In this document: positions 27,785-35,575 of the stretch, one piece after another
How the letters are laid out: each line of letters begins with the position of its first letter
How positions within the stretch are numbered: the stretch's first letter is position 1
NCBI RefSeq assembly: GCF_000829825.1
Contig: NZ_JXSL01000030.1
Location: forward strand, 1,247,501 to 1,311,500
Direction of reading: 5' to 3'
Source of the DNA: Paramagnetospirillum magnetotacticum MS-1
GTDB lineage: Bacteria; Pseudomonadota; Alphaproteobacteria; Rhodospirillales; Magnetospirillaceae
Length of the DNA stretch: 64,000 bases
Program-made: the position numbers and the translations under genes
Notes under the pieces: generated by a model
The model's database searches: none
Told to the model about the DNA's origin: nothing
The model's input: only the letters and a program-made list of their open reading frames with translations

Positions 27785-29782
27785 ATGACCGACAAGACCG
27801 CCCGCGAAGCCGCCACCCCGTCGCGTGAGAAGCCCTGGCTGTTCCGCACCTATTCGGGCCATTCCTCGGCGGCCGAATCCAACAAACTGTACCGTACCAA
27901 TCTGACCAAGGGTCAGACCGGCCTGTCCATCGCCTTCGATCTGCCGACCCAGACCGGCTATGACAGCGACCATGCCCTGGCCAAGGGCGAAGTGGGCAAG
28001 GTGGGCGTTCCCGTCTGTCATATTGGCGACATGATGACGCTTTTCGAGGGGATCCCGCTCGAAAAGATGAATACCTCCATGACCATCAACGCTCCGGCGG
28101 CCTGGCTTTTGTCCTTGTATATCGCGGCGGCGGAACGCCAAGGCGCCCATCGTTCGGTCCTGAACGGCACCACCCAGAACGACGTGATCAAGGAATATCT
28201 GTCGCGCGGCACCTATATCTTCGCGCCGCAGCCCAGCTTGAAGCTGACCAGCGACGTCATCGCGTTTACCTATCGCGAGGTTCCCAAGTGGAACCCCATG
28301 AATGTCTGCTCCTACCATCTGCAGGAAGCCGGTGCCACGCCGGAGCAGGAACTGGCCTATGCCCTGGCCACCGCCATCGCCGTGCTCGACACCGTGCGCC
28401 CCACCGTTCCGGCGGCCGATTTCGAGCAGGTGGTCAGCCGCATCAGCTTCTTCGTCAATGCCGGCATCCGCTTCGTCACCGAATTGTGCAAGATGCGCGC
28501 CTTCACCGAATTGTGGGACGAGATCTGCGTCAACCGCTATGGCGTCAAGGACGAGAAGGCCCGGCGCTTCCGCTATGGCGTCCAGGTCAATTCGCTGGGC
28601 CTGACCGAGCAGCAGCCCGAGAACAACGTCTACCGCATCGTCATGGAAATGCTGGCCGTGGTTCTGTCCAAGAACGCGCGGGCCCGCGCCGTGCAGCTTC
28701 CCGCCTGGAACGAGGCCTTGGGCCTGCCGCGTCCCTGGGACCAGCAATGGTCGCTGCGCCTGCAGCAGATCATGGCCTACGAGTCCGATCTGCTGGAATT
28801 CGGCGACATCTTCGACGGCTCGCACGAGATCACCCGTAAGGTCGAATCCCTCAAGGAAGGCGCCCGCGAGGAATTGGCCCGCATCGACGCCATGGGTGGC
28901 GCCGTCTCGGCGGTGGAATCCAGCTACATGAAGCAGAAGCTGGTGGAATCCAATGCACGGCGTATCGGCGCCATCGAATCGGGCGAGCAGATCGTGGTCG
29001 GCGTCAACAAGTGGACCGAGACCGAGCCCAGCCCGCTCACCACCGGCGAGGGATCCATCATGACCGTCGATCCCAAGGCCGAGGCCGAGCAGATCGAGCG
29101 CTTGGCGGCCTTCCGCGCGTCGCGCGACGCCAAGGCCGTCGCTGCCGCCATGGCCGATCTGCGTTCGGCCGCGCAAGAGGGGCGCAATGTGATGGAGCCC
29201 TCCATCGCCTGCGCCCATGCGGGCGTCACCACCGGCGAGTGGGCCCAGGCCTTGCGCGATGTGTTCGGTGAGTACCGCGCCCCCACCGGCGTGGCGCGGG
29301 CTGCCGCCGAGATCAAGGGCGAGAAGATGGGCGCCGTGCGCCAGCGTGTGGAGGCGGTCTCCGCCAAGCTGGGCCGCCGGGTCAAGATCCTGGTGGGCAA
29401 GCCCGGTCTGGACGGCCATTCCAACGGCGCCGAACAGATCGCCGTGCGCGCCCGCGACGCCGGGATGGAAGTGGTCTATGAGGGTATCCGCCTCACCCCC
29501 GCCCAGATCGTTAACGCCGCCCTGGAAGAGGGCGTCCATGTGGTGGGGCTAAGCATCCTGTCGGGCAGCCATGTGCCGCTGGTCACCGAAGTTCTCGAGC
29601 GCATGAAGGCGGCGGGTCTGGGTGATATTCCGGTGGTGGCGGGCGGCATCATTCCGCCCGAGGACGAGAAGGTGCTGCTGGCCGCCGGCTGCGCCCGCAT
29701 CTATACGCCCAAGGATTACGACATCACCGCCATCATGGGCGACATCGTCGCCCTGCTGGACGCCTCGCCCAAGGCGGCGTAA
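27785..29782 (+). CDS. ecm: Ethylmalonyl-CoA mutase
   Basis: A 665-residue coenzyme-B12-dependent mutase that rearranges (2R)-ethylmalonyl-CoA to methylsuccinyl-CoA. The N-terminal substrate domain (about 1-500) is of the methylmalonyl-CoA mutase fold. The C-terminal cobalamin domain has the histidine ligand motif GLDGHSNGAEQIA, and downstream SILSGSH and VVAGGIIPPED. Its position opposite ccr favours Ecm over the related methylmalonyl-CoA mutase. ATG 27785 follows GGAG; the frame extending to 27581 lies in the promoter region. Confidence 0.93.
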   Translation: MTDKTAREAATPSREKPWLFRTYSGHSSAAESNKLYRTNLTKGQTGLSIAFDLPTQTGYDSDHALAKGEVGKVGVPVCHIGDMMTLFEGIPLEKMNTSMTINAPAAWLLSLYIAAAERQGAHRSVLNGTTQNDVIKEYLSRGTYIFAPQPSLKLTSDVIAFTYREVPKWNPMNVCSYHLQEAGATPEQELAYALATAIAVLDTVRPTVPAADFEQVVSRISFFVNAGIRFVTELCKMRAFTELWDEICVNRYGVKDEKARRFRYGVQVNSLGLTEQQPENNVYRIVMEMLAVVLSKNARARAVQLPAWNEALGLPRPWDQQWSLRLQQIMAYESDLLEFGDIFDGSHEITRKVESLKEGAREELARIDAMGGAVSAVESSYMKQKLVESNARRIGAIESGEQIVVGVNKWTETEPSPLTTGEGSIMTVDPKAEAEQIERLAAFRASRDAKAVAAAMADLRSAAQEGRNVMEPSIACAHAGVTTGEWAQALRDVFGEYRAPTGVARAAAEIKGEKMGAVRQRVEAVSAKLGRRVKILVGKPGLDGHSNGAEQIAVRARDAGMEVVYEGIRLTPAQIVNAALEEGVHVVGLSILSGSHVPLVTEVLERMKAAGLGDIPVVAGGIIPPEDEKVLLAAGCARIYTPKDYDITAIMGDIVALLDASPKAA

Positions 29783-29802
29783 GGCGGAAAGGTTGGGTAA
29801 AA

Positions 29803-29840
29803 GGGCGCGCGGGACGGTTTTGTCTCGCGCGCTCTTTTTT
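29803..29840 (+). terminator. Rho-independent terminator after ecm
   Basis: GGGCGCGCGGGAC pairs with GTCTCGCGCGCTC (two G-U pairs) around a short loop and is followed by TTTTTT. It starts 20 bp after the ecm stop. Confidence 0.85.
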
Positions 29841-29879
29841 CGCCATTTTCTTTACGAATTTCGCCATTTTCTTTACGAA
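29838..29879 (+). repeat. Two perfect tandem copies of a 21-bp unit
   Basis: TTTCGCCATTTTCTTTACGAA occurs at 29838-29858 and again, identically, at 29859-29879, directly after the ecm terminator. Purpose unknown: it may be a protein-binding site or slippage product. Confidence 0.9.
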
Positions 29880-29976
29880 TGCGTTTTGGCCGACAGGCAC
29901 TGACCTGCATCTCCTCGGCTTCCGCTGCATAGGGGGAACAATCGAAAGCACGTAAAAGGCGCAATATGTCGTTATA

Positions 29977-30043
29977 TTTTGACTCGTAACGAGTTAAAAA
30001 CCATGAAATGATCCCCAACGGTATTGAATGCGCAATTGCGCAT
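29977..30043. promoter_or_regulatory. Two palindromes upstream of the outer-membrane-like gene
   Basis: TTTTGACTCG-TAA-CGAGTTAAAA (29977-29999) is an inverted repeat with one mismatch and contains a TTGACT that could act as a -35 box. ATGCGCAATTGCGCAT (30028-30043) is a perfect 16-bp palindrome. Both lie within 100 bp of the next gene's start, as operators would. Confidence 0.5.
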
Positions 30044-30073
30044 AGCCTTAAGTGGCTGGAATTCGGGGGGGTC

Positions 30074-31420
30074 ATGAGTTATTGCCGAGGGGTTGCTGTC
30101 TTTGCTGTTGCCCTTATCACGGGTATTTCGTCGGCTTTGGCTGAGGGCGCGGTTGATAAGCTGGATCGATACACGACGCCACCAGAGCCTCGTCAGTGGA
30201 AATTCGGTGAGGATGGTGGCGGAGGATTCCACACCAAGCCGTCCGCCGATAAGGTGCGAAATACCGCCAAGGACTGCGCCGCCCAGATCGCGTCCGATGT
30301 CGTCGCCAGCAATGCCTCGGGGCAGACGAAGGATGGCTGCGCCCCCTTCAAGTCTCTGCAGAGTCTTTGGGGGCCGTTCCTGAAACTCGACGCCGGAGCC
30401 GAAGCCAATTTTTGGCAGCCCAATGCGAGTGGCATAAGAATCGTCGACTACGACACCACCGGTTTCAAAGGGTACAGCCTGAGCGCCAGCTTCGGCCTTA
30501 TGGACGGGGCTCCCATTCTATCGGCAAGCTATCGCGCTCCTTTCGACGGCACGTCGCGGCAAAGAGAGCTCATGCGCGCTGGCGGGACGTCGTCGCCGAC
30601 AGGCATGGAGCAATTCAATGTCGCCCTGGAAATGACCAAGCATATGGGGCTTGCGGCTGACTGGCTGTTCGGGCCCGCTAAGTCCGGTTTCGGCCCCTAT
30701 CTGTTCCGGACCATCGGCTCCTTCAAGCCGTCCTATCAATTCCAGCACTTCTTCGGTTTGGCGCAGGCCCACAGCAATATCGCCATCATTGGAGCGGGGG
30801 CGACACAACAGGGAAATATACTCACGGGAGGGGTCACGGCGCTCAATCCCGGCCAGGCCATGTCATTTCGAACCAATTTCGAGTCGGTGCGTGCATCCGT
30901 CGATCTCCTGGCGGGGAGCGTACCGAAGAAGACGGACGGCACTGATGCCTCCTTCCGCATCGGATATTTCGACACAAAGTACCGCCGTCCGACCGTCAAT
31001 GGACATGCCGGTGCCGACTACTTCGTCTGCAACACATGCGGAGCAGGGTGGCGCTACTATCTGTTCGATACGACGTTCCGGAGCCGAGGTATGATGCTGG
31101 ACGCCGAATTTTCGGGGAAGGGGCAGCAGTGGTCTGCTTATTTCGGGGCGGGCATCGATATCGGCATCGACAATGACGTGCGCGTGACCAACAGCTCCAT
31201 CAATCTCTACCCCCGCGGCATTTCCTATTTCGGGTCGCGGCTCCGGGCTGGCTATCAGTACGACTTCCTGGGAAAGGACGAGATCGCGGGAATCTTCCTG
31301 CGACTGGATGGCGAAATTGCCAGCCATGCCTGGGTGTCCGAGGGGTCGATCATGGGGCGTTTGTATGGTGACAGCGATATGAACGAACGGATTTCCGCGT
31401 CCCTGGGCATTCGATTCTAG
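30074..31420 (+). CDS. Exported, outer-membrane-like protein of unknown family
   Basis: A 448-residue protein with a clear signal peptide (VAVFAVALITGISSALA, cleavage before EG). The mature part alternates short hydrophobic and polar runs rich in Gly, Tyr and Phe and ends in ...GIRF, the aromatic C-terminus usual for outer-membrane beta-barrels. Two cysteines lie in CNTCGAG. I do not recognise a family. The ATG at 30074 was chosen because the signal peptide starts there. Base composition is lower in GC than the neighbours and the promoter DNA is A+T rich, so transfer is possible. Confidence 0.65.
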   Translation: MSYCRGVAVFAVALITGISSALAEGAVDKLDRYTTPPEPRQWKFGEDGGGGFHTKPSADKVRNTAKDCAAQIASDVVASNASGQTKDGCAPFKSLQSLWGPFLKLDAGAEANFWQPNASGIRIVDYDTTGFKGYSLSASFGLMDGAPILSASYRAPFDGTSRQRELMRAGGTSSPTGMEQFNVALEMTKHMGLAADWLFGPAKSGFGPYLFRTIGSFKPSYQFQHFFGLAQAHSNIAIIGAGATQQGNILTGGVTALNPGQAMSFRTNFESVRASVDLLAGSVPKKTDGTDASFRIGYFDTKYRRPTVNGHAGADYFVCNTCGAGWRYYLFDTTFRSRGMMLDAEFSGKGQQWSAYFGAGIDIGIDNDVRVTNSSINLYPRGISYFGSRLRAGYQYDFLGKDEIAGIFLRLDGEIASHAWVSEGSIMGRLYGDSDMNERISASLGIRF

Positions 31421-31513
31421 AGCAAGATGCCATATGAAAAATCTTCCGATTCTTCATAGTTCAAGGGCGCTCGGGCTGACCAGTTTTTCCCCCAGGCCTG
31501 AGGCTGAAAAATA
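31417..31513. repeat. Diverged intergenic palindromic repeat (CTAGAGCA family)
   Basis: Just after the stop of the outer-membrane-like gene is CTAGAGCAAGATGC, nearly the same as CTAGAGCATGATGC read on the minus strand at 34067-34080. Both places also share CGCTCGGGCT and AGGCCTGAGGC blocks, though in different order. This suggests two diverged members of a dispersed intergenic repeat. Confidence 0.45.
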
Positions 31514-31557
31514 AAAGGCGAGGGAGCCATCCGGGGAAACGGCCGGCTCCCTCGCCC
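31511..31557 (-). terminator. Rho-independent terminator after arsC
   Basis: GGCGAGGGAGCC (31517-31528) pairs perfectly with GGCTCCCTCGCC (31545-31556). On the minus strand the stem is followed by TTTTATTTTT, so it serves arsC, which ends about 108 bp upstream. Confidence 0.88.
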
Positions 31558-31664
31558 AAAGCCTGTCTTCCCTGACGAGGAGGAGACGGCCCGTTTCGGC
31601 AATCTATACCGATTCCAACCTGTCCGCCAAGGGGCGGAGGGTTGCGTTTCGGTGAAGGCCGCTC

Positions 31665-32012
31665 TTACAGAATCGCCAGCACGCTTTCCGGAGGACGGCC
31701 CAGCGCCGCCTTGGCATCCGCCACCACGATGGGGCGTTCGATGACGATGGGGTTGGCGACCATGGCCTGGATCAGGGCCGAATCGTCCAGTTTGGCCGGA
31801 TCGATGCCCGCCTCGGCGGCCTCCTTCTTGCGCAGGATCTCGGCGGGACGCTTGCCCAGCAAGCCAAGGATGCGGGCGAGTTCGGCGGCCGAGGGCGGTT
31901 CCTTCAGGTATTCCACGATTTTCGGGCTGATCCCCTTGTCCTCGATCAGCTTCAGCGTATCGCGCGACTTGCCGCAGCGCGGGTTGTGATAGATGGTGAC
32001 CTGATCGGACAT
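31665..32012 (-). CDS. arsC: Arsenate reductase (glutaredoxin-coupled), ArsC family
   Basis: A 115-residue thioredoxin-fold protein with the active-site Cys13 in HNPRCGKSRDTL and the conserved RPIVV arginine region near the C-terminus, as in ArsC that reduces arsenate using glutathione and glutaredoxin. No arsR, arsB or acr3 gene is nearby. The related Spx/YffB proteins share the fold, so a general redox role is possible. It is divergent from mscS with 30 bp between starts. Confidence 0.87.
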   Translation of the reverse strand: MSDQVTIYHNPRCGKSRDTLKLIEDKGISPKIVEYLKEPPSAAELARILGLLGKRPAEILRKKEAAEAGIDPAKLDDSALIQAMVANPIVIERPIVVADAKAALGRPPESVLAIL

Positions 32013-32042
32013 GCCTCGACCCTTCGAAAGCGGTTAAAGACG

Positions 32043-33332
32043 ATGAGTGCTGTTGCCCATAATGGCGTCTTGGGGCGCCTGCTCGCCACCGTGTTGTTGC
32101 TGATCAGTCTGAATGGGGGCGTCCTGGCCCAGACTGCGGCACCGCCGCCCGTTACAGCTCCGCCGCCGCCGTCCGTTGCTGCCAGTCCCGAATTGCCCGG
32201 CCAGATCAACGCCATCGGCGACAAGGCCGCCGATGTGGTGGTGCAGAAGCTGGCCGATCATTCGGGCCGCGACCAGTGGGGGCATACGGCGGTCATCGTC
32301 GTTCTCACCCTTTTCGTGGCGTTCGGCGCCGACCGCCTGTCCCGAGGGGCTTGGCACCGCTTCGCCGGGCGCAAGCTTTCCGACGAACAGCGCAACCGCA
32401 TCCGTCACCGCCTCGCCTGGCTGCGCCGCATCCTGCTGTTCGGCCTGGGCGCCGCCGTGGGACTGGTGATCATCCAGTCGCTGGGAATTTACGACGCTCT
32501 GGCGGTGGTGGGTTCGGAATGGGGCCGCCGCATCCTTTCGGGCCTGATCAACATCATCCTGGTCCTGGCCCTGGCCGTGGTGATCTGGGAGATCCTGCGC
32601 GCCGCCATCGAACGCTATCTGTCGGCCACCGATTCTGACGGCAACCAGTTGCAGCGCTCGGGCCGGGTGCGCACCTTGCTGCCCCTGGTACGCAATGCCG
32701 CGTTCTTCCTTCTGGTGGTGTCGGTGGGGCTGATCGTGCTGTCGGAACTAGGCGTCAATATCGCCCCGTTGCTGGCCGGGGCCGGTGTGTTGGGCATCGC
32801 CATCGGTTTCGGGTCGCAAAAGCTGGTCCAGGACATCATCACCGGCGCCTTCGTTCTGTTCGAAGACACCATCGCCGTCGGCGATGCCGTCAAGGTGGGC
32901 GAGCATGTGGGCACTGTGGAGGCCATCTCCATCCGCGCCATCAAGATCAGGGACGGCAACGGCGCGCTGCACACCGTGCCGTTCGGCGCCGTCTCCACGG
33001 TGATCAATTCCAGCCGGGGCTTCAATTACGCCGCCATGGACGTACCGGTGGCCTATGAGGTGGATACCGACAAGGCGGCCGAGGTGATCATCGCTCTCGG
33101 CGCCGAAATGCGCGGCGAGGCCGTCTGGGGGGCCATGATGATTGATCCGGTGGAGGTGCAGGGCATCGAACGCTTCGATTCCGCCTCGGTGGTCTTGAGA
33201 GTCCGCATCAAGACCACGCCGGGCGACCGCGTCACCTTGATCCGCGAATTCCACCGCCGCCTGAAACAGCGCTTCGACGCGGCGGGTATCCATATGAGCT
33301 CGCCCCAGGCCCAGAGGGTCGTTCCTGGATAA
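32043..33332 (+). CDS. mscS: Mechanosensitive channel, MscS family
   Basis: A 429-residue inner-membrane channel. A signal peptide (LLATVLLLISLNGGVLAQ) and a proline-rich periplasmic segment precede about four to five membrane segments. The pore helix and beta domain carry the family signature GAGVLGIAIGFGSQKLVQDI followed by FVLFEDTIAVGDAV. It should open on membrane tension to release osmolytes after hypo-osmotic shock. ATG 32043 is chosen because the earlier in-frame start at 31986 lies in arsC. Confidence 0.92.
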   Translation: MSAVAHNGVLGRLLATVLLLISLNGGVLAQTAAPPPVTAPPPPSVAASPELPGQINAIGDKAADVVVQKLADHSGRDQWGHTAVIVVLTLFVAFGADRLSRGAWHRFAGRKLSDEQRNRIRHRLAWLRRILLFGLGAAVGLVIIQSLGIYDALAVVGSEWGRRILSGLINIILVLALAVVIWEILRAAIERYLSATDSDGNQLQRSGRVRTLLPLVRNAAFFLLVVSVGLIVLSELGVNIAPLLAGAGVLGIAIGFGSQKLVQDIITGAFVLFEDTIAVGDAVKVGEHVGTVEAISIRAIKIRDGNGALHTVPFGAVSTVINSSRGFNYAAMDVPVAYEVDTDKAAEVIIALGAEMRGEAVWGAMMIDPVEVQGIERFDSASVVLRVRIKTTPGDRVTLIREFHRRLKQRFDAAGIHMSSPQAQRVVPG

Positions 33333-33352
33333 GACGCGCCTTTCGCGCGTCT
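33332..33352 (+). terminator. Hairpin at the mscS stop
   Basis: GACGCGC-CTTTC-GCGCGTC overlaps the TAA stop of mscS. The stem is strong but the following T-run is poor, so termination efficiency is uncertain. Confidence 0.55.
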
Positions 33353-33434
33353 CCAATGTTGTTGGGCGCGGGCGTGGTGCCTATCTTAGAAGTATCCGAT
33401 TGCCGGAAGGGCCGGTTTGCCAGGGAGGACGGCC

Positions 33435-33956
33435 ATGTTTCCAGTTTTCGATGTGGTGGAGATGACCGGGAGCCTGGGAAGCCGGATTGCCCTCGTCCAT
33501 TCCCACCTGAAAGCTCTGCCCCAATGCGCGGCCATATGCCGGGTCTCGCTGGCCCTGCATGACGGTGTGTCGGGCATGGTCCGAACCCTGGCCTTTTCCA
33601 ACAACGCCTCCCTCAACGTGAAGAGCATGGCCATCCCGTTACGCCAGGTGCCGTCCCTGGTGCAGTTGGCCAAAGCACGCTCGTATCGCCGGGTCGATGA
33701 CGTGGTCGACGTCTACGACGGCGCCCGCGACCATTCCGCCGAACTCATCAAGAGCGGCATCCGGTCCAGCCTTACCTTTCCCATACGTCACGAGGAGTTA
33801 CTGGTCGGATTCCTGTTCGCCAATTCTTCCGAACCGGAATACTTCACTCCGGAACGGGTGGACGCCCTGGCCCCCTATGTGACGATTCTGTCCCTGATGC
33901 TGATCGAGGAGAGCCGGAGGCTGAAGAAACTCGGGGTCGGCATGGTGGCGGTCTAG
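33435..33956 (+). CDS. GAF-domain-like protein
   Basis: A 173-residue soluble protein occupied by one GAF-like domain: an N-terminal helix, AICRVSLALHD, a central variable loop, then SSLTFPIRHEELLVGFLFANS and EYFTPERVDALAPYVTIL. GAF domains bind small ligands or redox groups, but no output domain is present, so it probably acts through a partner. ATG 33435 follows GGGAGG; an earlier ATG at 33417 lacks a site. The gene is alone. Confidence 0.7.
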   Translation: MFPVFDVVEMTGSLGSRIALVHSHLKALPQCAAICRVSLALHDGVSGMVRTLAFSNNASLNVKSMAIPLRQVPSLVQLAKARSYRRVDDVVDVYDGARDHSAELIKSGIRSSLTFPIRHEELLVGFLFANSSEPEYFTPERVDALAPYVTILSLMLIEESRRLKKLGVGMVAV

Positions 33957-33987
33957 ACCGTTTCGCGTTCATACGCGAACGGTCTAG
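33953..33987. repeat. 15-bp inverted repeat at the end of the GAF gene
   Basis: CTAGACCGTTTCGCGT and ACGCGAACGGTCTAG form a hairpin with a single bulged T and a 4-base loop; it includes the TAG stop. There is no T-run, so it may be a dispersed palindrome rather than an intrinsic terminator. Confidence 0.75.
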
Positions 33988-34047
33988 CTAGGCCTGAGGC
34001 GGAAAAAGCTCCGTTTTTTCCGGGCTTAAACGCCGCTCGGGCTCAGG

Positions 34048-34080
34048 AGCATGATTCAATGTGATTGCATCATGCTCTAG
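34048..34080. repeat. Palindromic repeat overlapping the recX stop
   Basis: GAGCATGAT at 34048-34056 and ATCATGCTC at 34069-34077 are perfect arms, with an inner CAAT-GTG-ATTG dyad, followed by TAG. Similar AGAGCATGAT palindromes occur widely between genes in Alphaproteobacteria. The last bases supply the recX stop codon. Confidence 0.7.
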
Positions 34081-34625
34081 CCGCCGATTTCGGGATCGGA
34101 TTCCACCACCGCGCGGGCGATCTCCCATGAGAATCCCGCGCGGCCCAATGTGGCAAGGTCCTTGGCGCGGAACTCTGCGCGCTTGTCTTGGGCGCGGAAC
34201 GGGCCGATCCGGCGGCGTCGCGCCAGGGTAAGGGCGGCATTCATCTCGGCGTCGCCATCCTGCTCGGACAGGGCGGCGGCGGTGGTCTCGGCTTCGACGC
34301 CTTTGGCGGCCAGGGTGGCGCAAATCAGGCGTGTGCTGGCACCCTTGCGCCGTAAACCGCGGACCTTGATTTCGGCATAGGCCGCGTCGTCGAGATAGCC
34401 GAGACCGGCCAGTTTTCCGATCACCGCTTCGACCAAGGACATGGCCTCGTCCCTCTCGCCGCCCCAATGGGCCAGGGAGCGATCGACTTTCCGCATGAGA
34501 ACCCGGCGAAGATTGGCCCTGGACGAGGAATAGCGTTCGAGATAATGCAGCGCTGCATTCTCGATGTATGCTGGCGTGATCTTGGGCGGGGGGCGCCTTG
34601 ATGTCTCGGAAATGGGGTCGGTCAT
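34077..34625 (-). CDS. recX: Regulatory protein RecX
   Basis: A 182-residue RecX protein, which binds RecA filaments and limits recombinase activity. The three-helix repeats are visible: ALHYLERYSSSRANLRRVLMRK, LVEAVIGKLAGLGYLDDAAYA and RGLRRKGASTRLICATLAAKG. recA is not in the window, so the pair is split here. ATG 34625 (MTDPISE) is preferred over 34643. Its start region overlaps the leader of the divergent ABC-2 permease. Confidence 0.85.
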   Translation of the reverse strand: MTDPISETSRRPPPKITPAYIENAALHYLERYSSSRANLRRVLMRKVDRSLAHWGGERDEAMSLVEAVIGKLAGLGYLDDAAYAEIKVRGLRRKGASTRLICATLAAKGVEAETTAAALSEQDGDAEMNAALTLARRRRIGPFRAQDKRAEFRAKDLATLGRAGFSWEIARAVVESDPEIGG

Positions 34626-34641
34626 GGAAAGCAAGTGTAGC

Positions 34642-35454
34642 ATGAGAGACGATCAAAGCATCCTGCCGCCCGTCCCCCGCTCTTATGGCCGGGTCAACTG
34701 GCTGGGCGCCTGGACCCTTCTGATGAAGGAGGTGCGGCGCTTTCTCAAGGTCTATTTCCAGACCATCATCGCGCCCGTGGTCACCACCTTGCTGTTCCTC
34801 TCGGTCTTCGCCCTGGCTTTGGGGCCCGTGGCGGCCCAGGTCAAGGGCGTGCCCTTCGTCCAGTTCCTGGCCCCCGGCCTGATCATGATGGCCATCGTCC
34901 AGAACGCCTTCGCCAATACCTCGTCCTCCATCATCATCGCCAAGGTCCAGGGCAATATCGTCGATATGCTGATGCCGCCGCTCACGGGGGCCGAACAGAC
35001 CGCCGCCGTGGCCCTGGGCGGTGTGGCGCGCGGGCTGGCGGTTGGCATCGCCGTGGGACTCGCCATGGCCCTGTTCGTCCCCATGCCGGTGCACAATCCC
35101 GCACTGATCGTCTATCACGCGGTAATGGGTTCGCTGATGCTGTCGCTGCTGGGCATGATGGGCGGCATCTGGGCCGACAAGTTCGATCACATGGCCGCCG
35201 TCACCAATTTCATCGTGACGCCGCTGTCCTTCCTGTCGGGCACCTTCTACTCCATCGACCGCCTGCCCCCGGCCTTTCACACGGTGGCCCTGGCCAATCC
35301 CTTCTTCTATATGATTGACGGGTTCAGGGCCGGATTCATCGGAGTGAGCGACGGATCGGTGGCTCTCGGCGTGATGGCCATGGCCATGGCCGATCTGGTC
35401 TTGCTGCTCATCACCTGGCGCATGCTGGACAGTGGCTACAAGCTCAGAAGCTGA
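34642..35454 (+). CDS. ABC-2 type transporter permease
   Basis: A 270-residue protein with about six membrane segments and the ABC-2 permease pattern: a basic N-terminal [36 protein letters not shown], and [21 protein letters not shown] followed by [14 protein letters not shown]. This subgroup (YadH/NodJ-like) exports polysaccharide, lipid or drug substrates together with an ATPase subunit. No ATPase gene is adjacent, so its partner is elsewhere. ATG 34642 follows GGAAAG. Confidence 0.85.
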   Translation: MRDDQSILPPVPRSYGRVNWLGAWTLLMKEVRRFLKVYFQTIIAPVVTTLLFLSVFALALGPVAAQVKGVPFVQFLAPGLIMMAIVQNAFANTSSSIIIAKVQGNIVDMLMPPLTGAEQTAAVALGGVARGLAVGIAVGLAMALFVPMPVHNPALIVYHAVMGSLMLSLLGMMGGIWADKFDHMAAVTNFIVTPLSFLSGTFYSIDRLPPAFHTVALANPFFYMIDGFRAGFIGVSDGSVALGVMAMAMADLVLLLITWRMLDSGYKLRS

Positions 35455-35456
35455 GA

Positions 35457-35500
35457 AAACCCGCTCGCGGGTTGACATTCGAGGGTTTTCAACCGATATT
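35457..35500 (+). promoter_or_regulatory. Sigma-70 promoter of argD overlapped by hairpins
   Basis: TTGACA (35472-35477) and GATATT (35495-35500) are separated by 17 bp, a near-ideal sigma-70 promoter. An AACCCGC-TC-GCGGGTT hairpin (35458-35473) touches the -35 box, and GAAAACCC (35455-35462) can instead pair with GGGTTTTC (35483-35490). The first hairpin may terminate the upstream permease gene. Confidence 0.7.
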
Positions 35501-35575
35501 CTGCCGCTTTCCATGAGCGCACTGGCCTTTTCGCTCGCATTCGCGAGACCGCCAGGCATTCTCGGGAGAGCGTTT

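Noticed and set aside
27641-29539. A 632-codon open frame opposite ecm
   Set aside because: Antisense shadow; ecm has all conserved motifs of its family.
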